Below, piece after piece: positions 23,035-34,797 of a stretch of 64,000 bases of DNA. Both the position numbers and the translations under genes were made by a program. The stretch is from Adineta vaga (Eukaryota > Rotifera). The stretch spans positions 5,704,001-5,768,000 of the forward strand of contig CP075494.1 in NCBI GenBank assembly GCA_021613535.1, given 5' to 3'. The notes beneath the pieces were generated by a model. It saw only the letters and a program-made list of their open reading frames with translations. It was not told where the DNA came from and searched no databases. The stretch's first letter is position 1; each line of letters opens with the position of its first letter.

Positions 23035-24310
23035 ATGATGATCACTAAAAAAGTACGATTCAATCATAGAGTAACTCTCAAATATTTTACAATTCTCACA
23101 ATTATAAGCATTCTTTTGATCTTTACAGGTAAGTAAGTAAGGAAAAAATAAATAATTCGTTCATAACCATACTATTCATTTGATATTTATAGTTTATCAT
23201 TATATCTCATTAGCATCTTATTCACATATTTCTGTTCATTTGAGTAATTTCCATCAAAATCTTAGTTTTACACGAGATAGTATTTACTTTCTGAATGGTA
23301 CTGCTTATGATTTCTATTCTATCGACGAATTAAACAATCATTTAGAAGCAGGATTTCAATGGAAAACATTTTCATTACCTAATGAAACTATTTCTTCATG
23401 GACACCTTCTCAACACATGCAACAACAAATATCAATCGAATCTCTTTCATTATCATCATCAACAACAACAACTGGTCTTGCATTTGTTGATCATATTTAT
23501 ATCACAACTGCTTCCGATCTAATAGATCGTCAAACTAATATCAAAAGAATGTTTAAACAAAATCAAATTTTCAATTATAAATGGCGAATGAAATGGTCAC
23601 GAGATACTTGTAATTCACCAGCAAATAGAGAAGAACTTTATAGGAAACTTAATCTACGAGATGGACCTATAAGTAAGAAAGTTGAAATCTTCATGAACGA
23701 TTTCTTTCGACGAAATATTCTAGATGGAGAAAAGAAAAAAAGACAATGTGCAATTACCATGGAACATATTGATATTTGGTACGATATTGTTGCTCGTAAT
23801 TCATCATTATCCCTCATTCTTGAAGATGATGCTGTTTTTGTACCTTTCTTTGGAGAAAAATTCAATCGAACTATTTATACAACAATTCGAACAGGTGCTC
23901 TTAAAATAGGTGGTCTTGAGAATTGCATCAAAGATAAACCAAATCGATCAAAGAATAATGATGAATGGATTGAACAAGATCCTATAATTGTTATTGGAGG
24001 ATGTATGTCAATGTATGATAAGACCTTTCAAAGAAATCAAAAAGATGCACAGCCAATATTAACTGTACATAAAGAAAGTGCAAGTCGTTGTTCTCATGCC
24101 TATCTCTTAACAGCTTGTTCAGCTCAAGCTTTACTACGACAGATATCTGTTCGAAAAAATATATTTATTCAATCGGATCTTCTCTTAAATGTACTTGTCA
24201 TTGCATCACCAACACTTCAATCATTTTGGCTTGATCCTCCCTTAGTTTATCAAGGAAATCGAATTAATGATTTAGATGGAATACCTTCATTTAAAAGAAC
24301 ATCCTATTAG
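23035..24310 (+). CDS. Glycosyltransferase family 25-like, type II membrane protein
   Basis: Exon 1 (23035-23128) and exon 2 (23193-24310) give 403 residues. The first exon encodes a basic start and a signal anchor (YFTILTIISILLIFT); the intron falls at the end of this segment. The catalytic part has FVDHIYITTASDLIDRQTN at the start of the fold, then QCAITMEHIDIWYDIVA and the acidic site LILEDDAVFVPFF, the DxD-like motif of GT25 (PF01755, LPS/collagen galactosyltransferase family). A later HAYLLTACSAQALL segment also fits. It would act in the ER or Golgi lumen, transferring a hexose from a nucleotide sugar. It lacks an obvious ER-retention tetrapeptide (ends FKRTSY). The acceptor is unknown. 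Confidence 0.7.
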
Positions 24311-24355
24311 TTGCTATTTGTCAAATAAAACAGATGAAAAAAAACAACAAATATT

Positions 24356-25302
24356 TTAAATATTCTGATCAATCCATTGTTGATAATTTTTTCGTTGTCT
24401 TTCCATTTCTCGAATAGTCAATGTCCAAACATCGACATCATCGGATATAGCATATGGTTTTGGTCCATATTCAGGTGTTAATGTTAGTTTTGTTTTGCCT
24501 TGTTGAATTTGTTCAGACCAAATCATTTGCCACCATGTTTGCATCAAACGAGTTTCTTTTGGTGCATCAACAAGTGGATCCGTTACTTGAGCATGTTGAA
24601 CAGTACCAACACGTGCATGAATATGATCGACACGTGATATGATTGAACGCATACGTTCGAAATCCGATGGATGATTAAGCAAACGTTCACAAACAACTAA
24701 CCAATGAGAAAAATCAGCAGTTAAACGAAGATTTGGAAAACGTGATATCAAATGTAATGTAATAGCTGGATTAAATAGAGAACGACCACGATGTGTCTAA
24801 GTACAGAAAATGTTCGATTGAGTTCAAATAAATTATAAAAGTAGAACGAACAAACCTCATGTGATGATGAGACATTCGGATATTTTGCTTGTAGAATTAA
24901 TGCTTGTTCAAAGAACTTTTCATGCTGTTCGATTGTCCAATTATCCTGTCCACTATGAATATTAATATGAATTGGATTATATTTCATTATTTCTTCTAAT
25001 TCTTTATTTAGATTTTTTAAATGTTGTTCAACAGTTATATCTTGCCATGAATCAGGAATAAAATCAGCCCAATTAGTATAACAAATACCGATTAATTCAA
25101 GTTGATGTTTAGCTAATGTTTCCTTGAAAAATTCATCATTATTATGAGATAAACGATGAATGTCATTCAATGATGCTTCAATACCATCAAAACCACGATC
25201 ATGAAGTTCACTAAAAAGAAGATTTATATCCGAAGAAAATTGTGTTTCAGCACCCCAAATTGTTCGAAAAACTTTCAATTGTGGACGTTCTATTGTCGTC
25301 AT
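24356..25302 (-). CDS. Sugar isomerase/epimerase-like TIM-barrel protein
   Basis: Exons 24856-25302 and 24356-24796 give 295 residues. The fold is the xylose-isomerase-like TIM barrel (AP_endonuc_2, PF01261). Metal-ligand positions are present: Glu in SSSHETHRG, Asp and His in LTADFSHWL, His in VDHIHARVG and Glu in LTPEYGP. Strand-helix repeats such as FDGIEASLND, LELIGICYTNW and IHINIHSGQDNW are typical. Proteins of this group isomerise or epimerise small sugars, or act on inositol derivatives. It resembles bacterial sugar-phosphate isomerase/epimerases more than any animal enzyme known to me, so it may be acquired. Its convergent neighbour is the GT25-like gene 45 bp away. Substrate unknown. 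Confidence 0.7.
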
Positions 25303-25442
25303 GATGTAAAAGGATAAACAAAGTAGTCGAGATAGTATATGGTAATCTCTTATTGAATGGAAGAAAAGAAAAAGAAGAAACACGTGATATTTTATTTGTT
25401 ATATTCTAATTTTTCTTTTAAAATCAAAATCGAATATTTCTA

Positions 25443-26665
25443 TCAATCAAAATGATAATTTTTTCGAATTTTTCGTCGAAAAAATTGAACAATTACACAA
25501 TCACATGCAATTAGAAATAACATGGAACCAGCACAAAAGATTAGATCTGGTTTACTTCGTCGATCGATCATATCTCGATGTTCTTCATAGTCCCAATAGA
25601 CACCATGCATTTGACAAATTGTTACAAAATAAATACATAAATGAAATAATTGATGACCTTGTCCAATAAAATCCAATGCACCGGGCCATATACGTTGAGG
25701 TAAATCTAAACCAAAAAGAATCGCACCAATAATAAATAAAATAATCTGTGCTAAATGACACATTAGCGCTGGATTTGATGATATATTCGATGAATATAAA
25801 CGAATACATAATGGAGAAATCGAATAAATCCATAGAAGACCGCATGGAAAAAATTGACAAAAACGTTTTAATGGTGGATAAGGTCGATGAAAATAATATT
25901 GAGCAAAACAATTGAGAAAACAAGCTAAAATTCCAAAACTAAGAAGAATAATAATATATTGATATTCAATATTTTGATAAAACCATTCCGGTGCCGAATA
26001 ATAAATATGAAGAAAACCTGAACCAAAACCATGTAAACTAACTCCAATGAAATCAATTAAAAAACAAGTCATATGAATTGTTTCAGATTTTGAATGAAGT
26101 AAATGCGCAAATGCCGAACAAAAAAACATTAGAATTGCTGTGCATAGTGAAACAGCAAACGGCCAAGAATGAGCATTTTCAAAGAAATTTAATTTCCTAC
26201 TGTAGAAGAACAGAAGATGTATCATGTATAAAATTCCTATTAAATGACTCCAAACATTGATTGTTTCGTTATGTTTATGAAAAAGTGATTTGAAATAATA
26301 AGACCATGGTTGATGAATCGAACGAAATCCATTGAAAATATATGGTTCAACAAATAAGGGTGGAACTTGATAAAATTTCAATGGATATCGTGGCATATTT
26401 TGAAGAGAAATAAATGCTGATTGTGCACGAAAATGTAAACGTTGAAGATAATGTGGAAAATTATATTCAAAAGAGAATGGAAATGTTGGAAGATAATGAG
26501 CAAAACGTGTTGTATCTAACATGATTTCTCGTTTATCTGACAATCGATGTTTTCGGCGTGAAAATTCTTCGATTGAACTAAAAGAAACGATGATGAAATT
26601 ATTCGAAAAGTAAAAGTCAATTCTTACCTATTCTTTCGTCGATGTTTTTTTCTCACATCAGACAT
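25443..26665 (-). CDS. PAQR-family membrane receptor (membrane progestin receptor-like)
   Basis: A tiny first exon (26628-26665) and a long second (25443-26577) join to 390 residues. The N-terminal cytoplasmic part is basic. Family marks are HNETINVWSHLIG before TM1, the Ser/Asp/His set in CSAFAHLLHSKSE and FLIDFIGVS, and the late LPQRIWPGALDFIGQGHQLFH stretch holding the conserved PxRxxPG and HxxxH. Seven to eight membrane segments are visible. PAQR proteins include adiponectin and membrane progestin receptors and are related to alkaline ceramidases, with a zinc site formed by these His and Asp residues. The PQRIWPG wording is closer to the mPR class (PAQR5-9) than to adiponectin receptors. 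Ligand not predictable. Confidence 0.85.
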
Positions 26666-27055
26666 GAATAAAAAATAGCAATCTGATGGTACGTTTTATG
26701 TGATTACCAAGGTGAAAATAAGATGTTTTACAATCGAAAGAAATCATACAGTCTCTTTTTTTTCTTTCGTTTTTTCTCTTTCCTACCAATTTAACGGAAC
26801 TTTTAAAATAATATTGACTAAGCCCTGCTGCACATCAGCAGTACAAGAACAGAAAGAGAAAATGAAAGTTCCTTTTTATCTTATAAATTATGAAATCGTT
26901 TGACATGCATAAGAACAACAAGCGAAGGTTAATCAGTAACTTTTTTTATTTTCAAAATCGAGATTTCATTGTTTTTCATTTAAATAAATACATGACGTTT
27001 CTTTTTATTACTATATACAGATAAGATAAATAAAAATATATCAATAAACGAAGAT

Positions 27056-28489
27056 TTATTTTTGTTTGACATTCTTTGTGGTATCTTTACTAGTACTAGC
27101 TGGACATATATTTCGATTTAAACAAGTAGAACATCGAGGACGAACCGGAAAACATTGAGTTTGACCAAAACGAACCATATTATGATTGATTTGATTCCAT
27201 AATTCTCTATGAAAAGACAAACAAACACGATAGAATATGAATTGTTTAAAAAAAAGTAAAAGATCAAAATTACCGCGGAATCCAAGATTCTAATGCTAAA
27301 CGAGTTTGTTCCGGTGTTTTTGTATCATATGGTAACCAAGCAAGTCGATGTGAAATACGATGTACATGAACATCCACGCCAATTCCTTGATTGGATTTCC
27401 AAGCAAAATCCATCGCTAAAGTTTGAATAAATAAAATTCTATTCCGACAATTTTTCTTACTTAAATAAGCCATTTTCGGGCCAACACCTATAATGATCAT
27501 AGAATAAGAAAAACAAATCCTTTGATAAAAAATGAATAAACACACCAGGTAATGCACATAGATCTGTTATTGTATCAGGAATATCATCATTATATTTATC
27601 ACGTAAAATCTGACACGTTTGTTTGATATATTGAGCTTTACGCTAAAAGAAATTCATATAAATCGACAATCTCTTCTTTCATTTTGTCTTACTCGCCAAA
27701 ATCCAACGGGATAGATTATTTTCGCTAAATCATCAACATCAATATCGAGTGCATATTGTACAGTAAAATCACAATCAAGTAAACGATCCATTGCTGCAAC
27801 TGTCATTGTATCTTTTGTTTGACTAGATAACATTAAACTAACAAGAACATGTAAACGACGAACCTAAGGAAGATGAAAAATTGTTTGTAAGAAACCTTTC
27901 GAATAGATAATCTTACTTTATCATCTGTTATTGATTCACCGATTGTATCACAACCACGAGGTTCTAAATGTTTATTCGTTATTCGCATCGCTAAAATATT
28001 TTCCCAATGTTCCTTTGAAAAAGAACAAAATTACATTCAAAACTCTGGATATGTTAGTCAAATACCTTCCAATGCGGTGGTTCCCAATTTGGTTCATTTG
28101 ATATTTTCTGTCGTTTTCTATTTGAAAAAAATAAATTAATCTTTAACAGCTGATTTATTCATCTGTCAAAGAAAAAGTCGACGCATCCATTTTTCTTTCA
28201 TGTTCAATTAAGTCTTTGATGGATCGTTCGTTCGTATTTTAATTTTTTAGAGTGTAGAACAATTAGCTTAAAAATTTGCATAATGTTTTTATTTTTAGAC
28301 TTACTTAACAGTACGATCATTTTCAGTTGGATTACTTGTTTCTTTCTTTTCAAAATATCTAAGAAAAACATTTTCTTCATTTCCTAATAGGAAAGTTCAC
28401 TTTCTCTCTTACTTGCTCATAACTGTTTGAACAACTTGTCCTTTATCGGATTCATTTTTTCTTTTATTTCGACTATTGTCTTTAGACAT
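27056..28489 (-). CDS. NTHL1: Endonuclease III homologue NTHL1 (base excision repair)
   Basis: Nine exons (28413-28489, 28305-28358, 28066-28117, 27917-28012, 27693-27863, 27546-27642, 27461-27487, 27274-27415, 27056-27206) give exactly 288 residues. NTHL1 is a bifunctional DNA glycosylase/AP lyase for oxidised pyrimidines. The helix-hairpin-helix [11 protein letters not shown] carries the catalytic Lys and [18 protein letters not shown] the catalytic Asp. The C-terminal iron-sulphur loop is intact, C-x6-C-x2-C-x5-C ([17 protein letters not shown]). LMLSSQTKD is the usual MLSSQTKD box. One intron interrupts the segment just after the HhH motif. The N-terminus is short and basic, suiting nuclear and/or mitochondrial targeting. 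Vertebrate NTHL1 proteins are slightly longer (about 300). Confidence 0.92.
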
Positions 28490-28773
28490 GAAAAGAAATC
28501 GTTGTTTTTCTTAATCAAAAATATCTGAAAGAAAATACGTTATTCAATATCGAAAATTTTTATTGTACTAATGTACCACATCGCCTGAAGTTGCAATTAA
28601 ATATGTAAAAACTTTTCTCTTTCTCTTCTTGTTTATACGATTGTTGTCCATCAAATAAAACTCGACATTTCTCTCTCTCTCTCACTCTCGCTGGAATTCA
28701 TTGAATATGTCAACAGATCTCACTCTTTATTTAATTGAATTTCAGTGAAAGTAACATATAGAATTCAATTTCA
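28490..28773. other. Divergent intergenic region with (CT)n tract
   Basis: About 285 bp between NTHL1 (minus) and the Ser-rich gene (plus). It contains a (CT)n run at about 28668-28684 and probably holds both promoters. No gene is seen. Confidence 0.45.
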
Positions 28774-30001
28774 ATGGTTTCAATAACTGATCTAAAAGAT
28801 GTTCAAACTCTATTTCCCAATGCTCAAGTATCGTATGTATCACCATCAACGACTGGTTCATTACATTATTTAAATATTCGTGTTACTGAACGTCTTCATC
28901 GGTATCGATTATTAAAACGTCAATGGAATGATTTACAACCAACGAATTCAAATTCTAACATATCTGATAATACTTCATTAATACAAGATCCAAAAGAATA
29001 TGTGATTCCATTAGCACGAACAATAATAGGAAAAGAATCGAAGAAAAAGAGTTCGATCAAACTCGAACCATTACGTTCACAGATACAACAAGATTTATTA
29101 CAATTACGAAAAACCATTCGAACAAAACAGAATAAACTTCCTGATAATATGTGTGCGAAAATAAGAACAAAGAATCGTTCGATTCAAGAGAAAGTAAATA
29201 ATTCATATACATATATGTGAAAGAATTTTAAACTTCATTCAATTCTAGACAATTTCAAACACTCCTTTGGATAATGACGATAACTATCTGAATATTACAA
29301 TGCAACAGAAAACTCCAGTATCAAATCGAAGGCAAGTACCTAATCCAAGAGTACATTCAGCAATATTTCCACAGAATAATTTAACTGATAGTGGTATTAT
29401 TACAATAAATAATCCTTCAAGTAGTTATCTATTTCATATAAATCGATCACAAAAACTTAAACAAGAAATCAATAGTAAAGCATTTAATATTTGCGGTTAT
29501 CGTGTCAATCCATCTTCACTTTCAGACACTCCTTCTCAAAGTAAATCCTCATTAAATATTCATTCGAAAATTTCTCCGAATCTTCATTCCAAACAAACGC
29601 ACTCATTACGTTCATCTCCAACAAAAGACAAACAATCAACTTCAAATAAACCAGAATCTGTCTCTTCGTCAAGTTACTCGTCATCCGATGCTGAAGAAAC
29701 GACTACCTGTCATTATACATATGCTGGATCAACTTCTTCTTCCATTCCATCTGCTATGCAACTCAATCGAGCTACATCATTACTACCAATACTTCTCACC
29801 TCGAGTTCTTGTCTCGGTACTAAGAATAAGGATGATCGATATCTTACCAAAGACGTTTCTATTCGGTCACTCAAACCAATTATTTCACTTCATTCACAAT
29901 ATACTCATGATGGTTATGGAATGCTCTTTTCTCAATTAGATCGTTTACGTGTTACAATGCCGAATACAAATGTATACAATAATTATACACGAATTTGTTA
30001 G
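28774..30001 (+). CDS. Unknown Ser-rich protein
   Basis: Exons 28774-29193 and 29249-30001 give 390 residues. The first exon has a folded-looking start (ITDLKDVQTLFPNAQVSYV, LHYLNIRVTERLHRYRLL) followed by a helical segment with heptad-like leucines (LRSQIQQDLLQLRKTIRT). The second exon is low-complexity, rich in Ser, Thr, Asn and Gln, with a run of Ser around SVSSSSYSSSDAEE. No domain, signal peptide or membrane segment was recognised. It is divergent from NTHL1 across a short 285 bp spacer. It may be a coiled-coil scaffold, but that is only inferred from composition. Confidence 0.6.
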
Positions 30002-30091
30002 AAGAAAAACATAAGAAATTGATTGTTTGCTTTTTTTTTGTTTTATTTCTTTTGTCTAATAACAAAACTACTAACAAAATCTTGGTTAAAT

Positions 30092-30631
30092 TTATTTCGT
30101 TGTATTCATTTTTGGTATTAAATTTTTCGAAAACCATGATGGTCGCTCACGTGGAACTTCAACAATACGTTTGTTTTCATCGGTTTTCATCTGTTCATTT
30201 TTATAAACATAAACAATTTCTTGTTGTGGATGATTATATTTCCATTCATCTTTATTTGGATAGGAATCTTTTAGAATTTGTGTTTCTTTTCGTATACGAT
30301 CGTAGCAATGTCCACAGATAGTTTTCTTTTCATGCCATGTACCACATTCTAAACATTGATGGAGATCTTGACGTGGTGTACCATATTTAATCATTAAAGA
30401 CATTGGTAAATCCGAATGTCGACGAATACGACGACGTTCAATTGTTGCACGATGTTTTTGTGTTAATAGTATCGATGTATCTGGTAAATAAGATTGAGGA
30501 GATGTAACTGTTGTTGCAGTTGATGATGAAAGATCAACAAACGCAAATGTTGGTGAAGAAAAGAAAAATCGAGAATATTGAATCAATTGATCTGTGATCA
30601 ACTGATAACGAGCAATTAATTTCGTTAACAT
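30092..30631 (-). CDS. MRPL32: Mitochondrial ribosomal protein L32 (bL32m)
   Basis: One exon of 179 residues. The first 40 residues are basic and hydrophobic, as for a mitochondrial presequence (LTKLIARYQLITDQLIQYSR). Family marks follow: HRATIERRRIRRH, a zinc-binding CLECG...CGHCY knuckle, RIRKETQI, and RPSWFSKNL near the end (human: RPSWFTQN). bL32m is a large-subunit mitoribosome protein processed by the m-AAA protease. It is the last member of a tight same-strand series TMEM42-STOML1-MRPL32. An acceptor-like TTTATAG ends three bases before its ATG, 90 bp after the STOML1 stop. Confidence 0.9.
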   Translation of the reverse strand: MLTKLIARYQLITDQLIQYSRFFFSSPTFAFVDLSSSTATTVTSPQSYLPDTSILLTQKHRATIERRRIRRHSDLPMSLMIKYGTPRQDLHQCLECGTWHEKKTICGHCYDRIRKETQILKDSYPNKDEWKYNHPQQEIVYVYKNEQMKTDENKRIVEVPRERPSWFSKNLIPKMNTTK

Positions 30632-30634
30632 GAT

Positions 30635-30644
30635 CTATAAATGA
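30635..30644 (-). promoter_or_regulatory. Candidate trans-splice acceptor before MRPL32
   Basis: On the minus strand ATTTATAG ends three bases before the MRPL32 ATG and follows the STOML1 stop by less than 90 bp. No independent 5' exon is visible. This suits spliced-leader resolution of a polycistronic transcript. Confidence 0.45.
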
Positions 30645-30721
30645 ATACAAACTGATAAATATGGCTTTTCTTTTTTATTCAAATAAAAACTCATGCAAAC
30701 AACAAAAAGAAATGATTAAAT

Positions 30722-32351
30722 TTATTTTCGCATTGTTGGATTAAAAAGAAGAATATTATCTCGACGAAGTGCATCAGCAAAATGCTTTAAATTCATTGCA
30801 TCTTGTAATGAACCATCGATCGTTATACGTTGATTTAAATAAGCTTGTACAAGTTCATTCGGATCAGCTGATGATAAAAGACGTAAATCTTCCGGATTGG
30901 TTAATGTTATTGTCACATCAGCCGATGATGTTCCTGGAAAACGACCCGTATCACATGATCCATTACCTAAGAAAAGTCAAAACTTATGTTTCGATAAGAA
31001 TAGTTATCTTTACAAACCATTTTTAAGATCAAGATAAAATTCTCCCAAAGTTGCAATATTAAATTGATACGTTGTTTTGATTTGTTGAATTAGTTCAGCA
31101 GTTAAAGCAGGTTTAAGTCGTTGAACAAGAAGTTGAAGGACAGGTGAAGCGGAATTCTCCTTTGATTGTACTAGAGATAAACGAATTAAACAACAAATGA
31201 GAGATTTCGGAAAATGTTTACCTATCGTCGGTGGAATAGGTCCTGATTGATTTTGTTGTTGCAGTATACCAGCAAAGATTTTTGTAAATACATCAAGAGC
31301 TGGATGTAAAGATGCTTGATTTTGTTGATTTTCTTCAGCTGTTGAAATAGTTTTGGTTTGAACACTAATCGAATACATTAATTCCTTGCTTTTTTCTTAT
31401 CGAAAGTTTCTACTTACATATTCACTTTATTAATTTCAATACCCCATTTTCGAACAAAATGATTCAATTCATTCTAAATATGAATATTTCTCGAGATTTT
31501 TTATTGAAAAGAAATTTCATTGATTTACTTTCAATGATAATTCAGTTGTATAAATTTGTTGTTCAATTTTCATTCCATCAATTTTGCCAACAAATGAAAC
31601 TAATGTTGATCTTGTTAAAGATTTTAATGATACAGAAATATCATTTAAACTATTTGATACAAGTATTGGATCATCAATACTATATTCAACACAAACATTT
31701 ATTTCAATAATCGAATTATCTCGACAAAGAATCTAAAACAAAAACAGATTGTTTTCTCAAAAATCAATGTCTTTCATGAAAATATTTACTTGAATAGATG
31801 ATATGGGTAAACTGTTTTGTGTCGTTCGAATACATTTTGTATAATCCACAAATGGAAGAACTAAAGTTAAACCAGGACGTCGAGGTGAACTTTGTACACG
31901 GCCCAAACGATAAACAACTAATTGTTCGTTTGGACGAACACGCTAAACATTCATTATGTATTTATTTTGAAAAAAAAATCTCTATATTTTTGTTTTACTT
32001 TAACAGCAAATATCAGTGACCATGGTAGGAGAAGACATGTAAAAATTCCACAAAGTAAAATCACAAAATAATGGGCAACTTTTTCAATACCAACTAATGG
32101 ACGTTTTTCTACAATAAAGAAAAAAGAGAAAGCAAACAATTATATATTTCTTTTCTCAAACAAATCTAGGTACCAGCTAAAGCATGAAGATTAATTTGTC
32201 TTGAATAGGAAAAAGCGGATCCATAATTTGCAATCGAATTGTATTGATCAGGAGATGGTTTTCCCGATGTTAATTCAATGATTGATGCTGCCGGTCGTCC
32301 ATCATCATCATTAGTCGAGATGGGTTGATATTTGTGTGTTGATATGTTCAT
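30722..32351 (-). CDS. STOML1: Stomatin-like protein 1 (SPFH + SCP2)
   Basis: Eight exons (32174-32351, 31999-32108, 31790-31942, 31529-31732, 31418-31473, 31222-31364, 31018-31170, 30722-30966) make exactly 413 residues. The N-terminus (HKYQPIST) resembles the lysosomal-sorting start of vertebrate STOML1. A single hairpin membrane segment follows (YFVILLCGIFTCLLLPWSLIF). The SPFH/band-7 domain includes VVYRLGRVQ, GLTLVLPFVDYTKCI and LTRSTLVSFVGKIDG. A C-terminal SCP2 lipid-binding domain is seen (LTAELIQQIKTTYQFNI, DVTITLTNPEDLRLL, LNQRITIDGSLQDAMNL). The SPFH-SCP2 pairing is diagnostic for STOML1, a late-endosome lipid-transfer-related protein. Its first 41 bases overlap the end of TMEM42 on the same strand. 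Confidence 0.9.
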
Positions 32352-32697
32352 GTTTTGTTGATATTAAATAAACACCGACGAGAATTAAGAAAAAACCACT
32401 TAACCAAAGTATATTAATTGGTTCAGCAAAGACAAGAAAACCAACAACAGCAGAAAGAAGAAAATTACTAGTTTTAGTGATGATAGTCGGTTGAATACTG
32501 GTCGATGATAAACTCAATGCTTTGGAATAACAACGCCACATAAAAACATTGGAAAAAATGAAAAGAATTATGTATAAAATTGTTTGAATCGATGTGAATG
32601 TTGTTTGACTAAATGTTAATTTACCGAATAGCGATGCAAGACAAGCAGATACACCAGCAAGAATTGAGTAAAGATTTACAGACGAAGAATGGTGCAT
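32311..32697 (-). CDS. TMEM42: TMEM42 homologue
   Basis: One exon of 128 residues with four hydrophobic helices, a half-size EamA/DMT-type transporter-like protein. The helix-2/3 region IILFIFSNVFMWRCYSKALS corresponds to the NSLMWTFFSRGLS part of human TMEM42. TIITKTSNFLLSAVVGFLVF corresponds to the VTVTFSNILSSAFLGYVLY part. The glycine in LYSILAGVSACLASLFGKL also fits. Function of TMEM42 is unknown; half-size members may act as dimers. Its stop lies 41 bp inside the STOML1 reading frame, in a different phase. Confidence 0.8.
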   Translation of the reverse strand: MHHSSSVNLYSILAGVSACLASLFGKLTFSQTTFTSIQTILYIILFIFSNVFMWRCYSKALSLSSTSIQPTIITKTSNFLLSAVVGFLVFAEPINILWLSGFFLILVGVYLISTKHEHINTQISTHLD

Positions 32698-32845
32698 TAA
32701 TCAGCAGCAAAGAAGAAGAGAGAAAAGAAATGTGATGTGACGACGACGAGGAATTTATAGATCATTCTATTGGTGAATGTCAATGATACTAGAAGAGCAA
32801 TGATAGATGGCGTTGTACAACTGTTCTATATTTATTTGTAAATTT

Positions 32846-34797
32846 TCAATGTTTTTGTACAAAATGAATCAAAACTTTCGGAAGAATTTGTTCGTAATAT
32901 GGATGTTCTTTTTGTATCAATCTTGCACAAGTACATTTCAATGATCGAACACTCATAAGTTCTTTGAAATGCTGCGCGACTTCAATACGATTAGATGGAA
33001 TCAATTCAAATGGTGTTTCTCCTTTATTATTAACATGATCCATATGAGCACCAGAATGATATAAAATATCCATCATGGGAAGAATTTCTTCAGCTAACGA
33101 ATGGTTTTGAACAAGAAGATGCAATGGTGTATTCTTATTCGTATCTAAGACATCAACATTTGTTCCACAGGTGATCAATAAACGTGCAGTTATTGGACAT
33201 GGGTAACTAAGAACAAAGAGAGAGAGAGAGAGAGAGTGAATATAAGTTTGATTTTTTTGTAGGGAAATATTTACTTGACATCTTCAGAAAATCGTTTTGT
33301 TGATGAAGTTGAACATAAATGTAAAAGAGACCATTGATCTTTCGTTGTTCGATATTCACATCGAAGAATAAATTGAATTAATTGAAATAATTCACGTCGA
33401 TGATAAATATCTATTTTTTCATTTCTATTCGAAAGAATTTTCGCAATAATTGTTAATAAATAAAGTAATGTTCGAAGATTATAATCAAAGTTTTCATTGC
33501 GAAAATTTAATCGTAATTCATTCTCCATAATTTTTAACATTCGTATTAAACTTTCAATAGGAATATTCATTTGATGATTTTGTTTCATTTCAACAAATAT
33601 ATTTGTAAAACAACGAAGATATTCTTTCTTAATATTTATATTATATTTTTGTTTTAAATCAATCTCATAAAACCACCAACGAAGACAATCATTATATCGA
33701 TGTGTATCAGCTAGAACAGCGCCATAATAACGTAAAACATGATGATAATCATTACTTCTATCACCGAGTAGACGTTGATGAATACGAATAGTTTCAATAT
33801 GTAATTTTTCTTTAGAATTCGAACGAACTATTTCATTGAATTCTTCGATTGTTCGACATTCGGAACATGAATCAAAGATGTCCAATGATTCCGACGGCAA
33901 AATTTTCGGTAAATTTTTCTTGATTCGTAATTCAAATGCTTCTGTTATGAGTCTTTTTGTTTTATTTAAATTTTCTAATCGTGCTACACAACCTCCATAT
34001 GTTCCTCCAAGTAATTCTTTTGCTTCAATCCATTCTAAATCTGAACAATAACCATTAAACATCTCGACTAAATCAATTTCTCCATATAGAGCAGCACGCA
34101 TCAATGGAGTTACATTTCTCAATTTGTCTCGAACATTATTCGCACCATTTTCTAATAAAATCTTAACAATCTCACATGAACCTGATCTTACTGCATAATA
34201 AAGTGCTGTTTGACCATTTTCATCTTCATCATTAACATTAACTTTCAATTCATTGATTAAATATTTCACCATTGTGGGATATCGACGACCAGCACTTAAC
34301 ATTAGATTTGTATAATTACCAATTTTAATTTGATATGGATTTGCTCCATGTTCAACTAAATATTTTGCCATTCGAATATTATTATTAAAACATGCAACAC
34401 GAAATGTTGTACTATGTGTTTTTGTTAAATGATTAATCTTTGCATGACCTTGTTCAATTAATAATCGTACAATATCGAAATGATCAACAGCAACTGCTGT
34501 CCATAGTGGTGAAACATCTTCGACAATTTCTTGTTGATTATCACTGAGATCGAAAACGATCGTACCCATTTGTTCCAAATCCGGTTGAAAACGACGTAAT
34601 AACATGCGAACAATATGTTCATGTTTATAAAAACATGCCGCTATTACTGGTGTCCATTTCGATCGATTAAATGAAAATAATTTATTGAGATATTGTGGAT
34701 TTTGATTTAAATATATTTCAAGACACATGACATGACCTTGACGAATAGCATGATGAATGAATTCTTCATTATCAATAGAAGATGATTGAAATGGCAT
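32846..34797 (-). CDS. FEM1: FEM1-family ankyrin substrate receptor of CUL2 ligases
   Basis: Two exons (33275-34797 and 32846-33206) give exactly 627 residues, the usual FEM1 length. The N-terminal half is ankyrin repeats (PLWTAVAVDHFDIVRLLIEQ, FRVACFNNNIRMAKYLVE, GQTALYYAVRSGSCEIVKIL). After it comes the FEM1 central region (EAKELLGGTYG; IRIHQRLLGDRSNDYHHVLR; RYYGAVLADTHRYNDCLRWW). Two more ankyrin repeats and the VHL-box-like end close the protein. FEM1 proteins present C-end degrons to CUL2-RING ubiquitin ligases. Which paralogue (A, B or C) cannot be decided. The first in-frame ATG is at 34797. A (GA)n tract sits in the intron at about 33217-33236. Confidence 0.85.
33217..33236. repeat. 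(GA)n microsatellite
   Basis: Pure GA dinucleotide run inside the single FEM1 intron. Confidence 0.85.

Noticed and set aside
31459-31710. Plus-strand frame over STOML1 exon 4
   Set aside because: Shadow of the SPFH-domain exon on the other strand.
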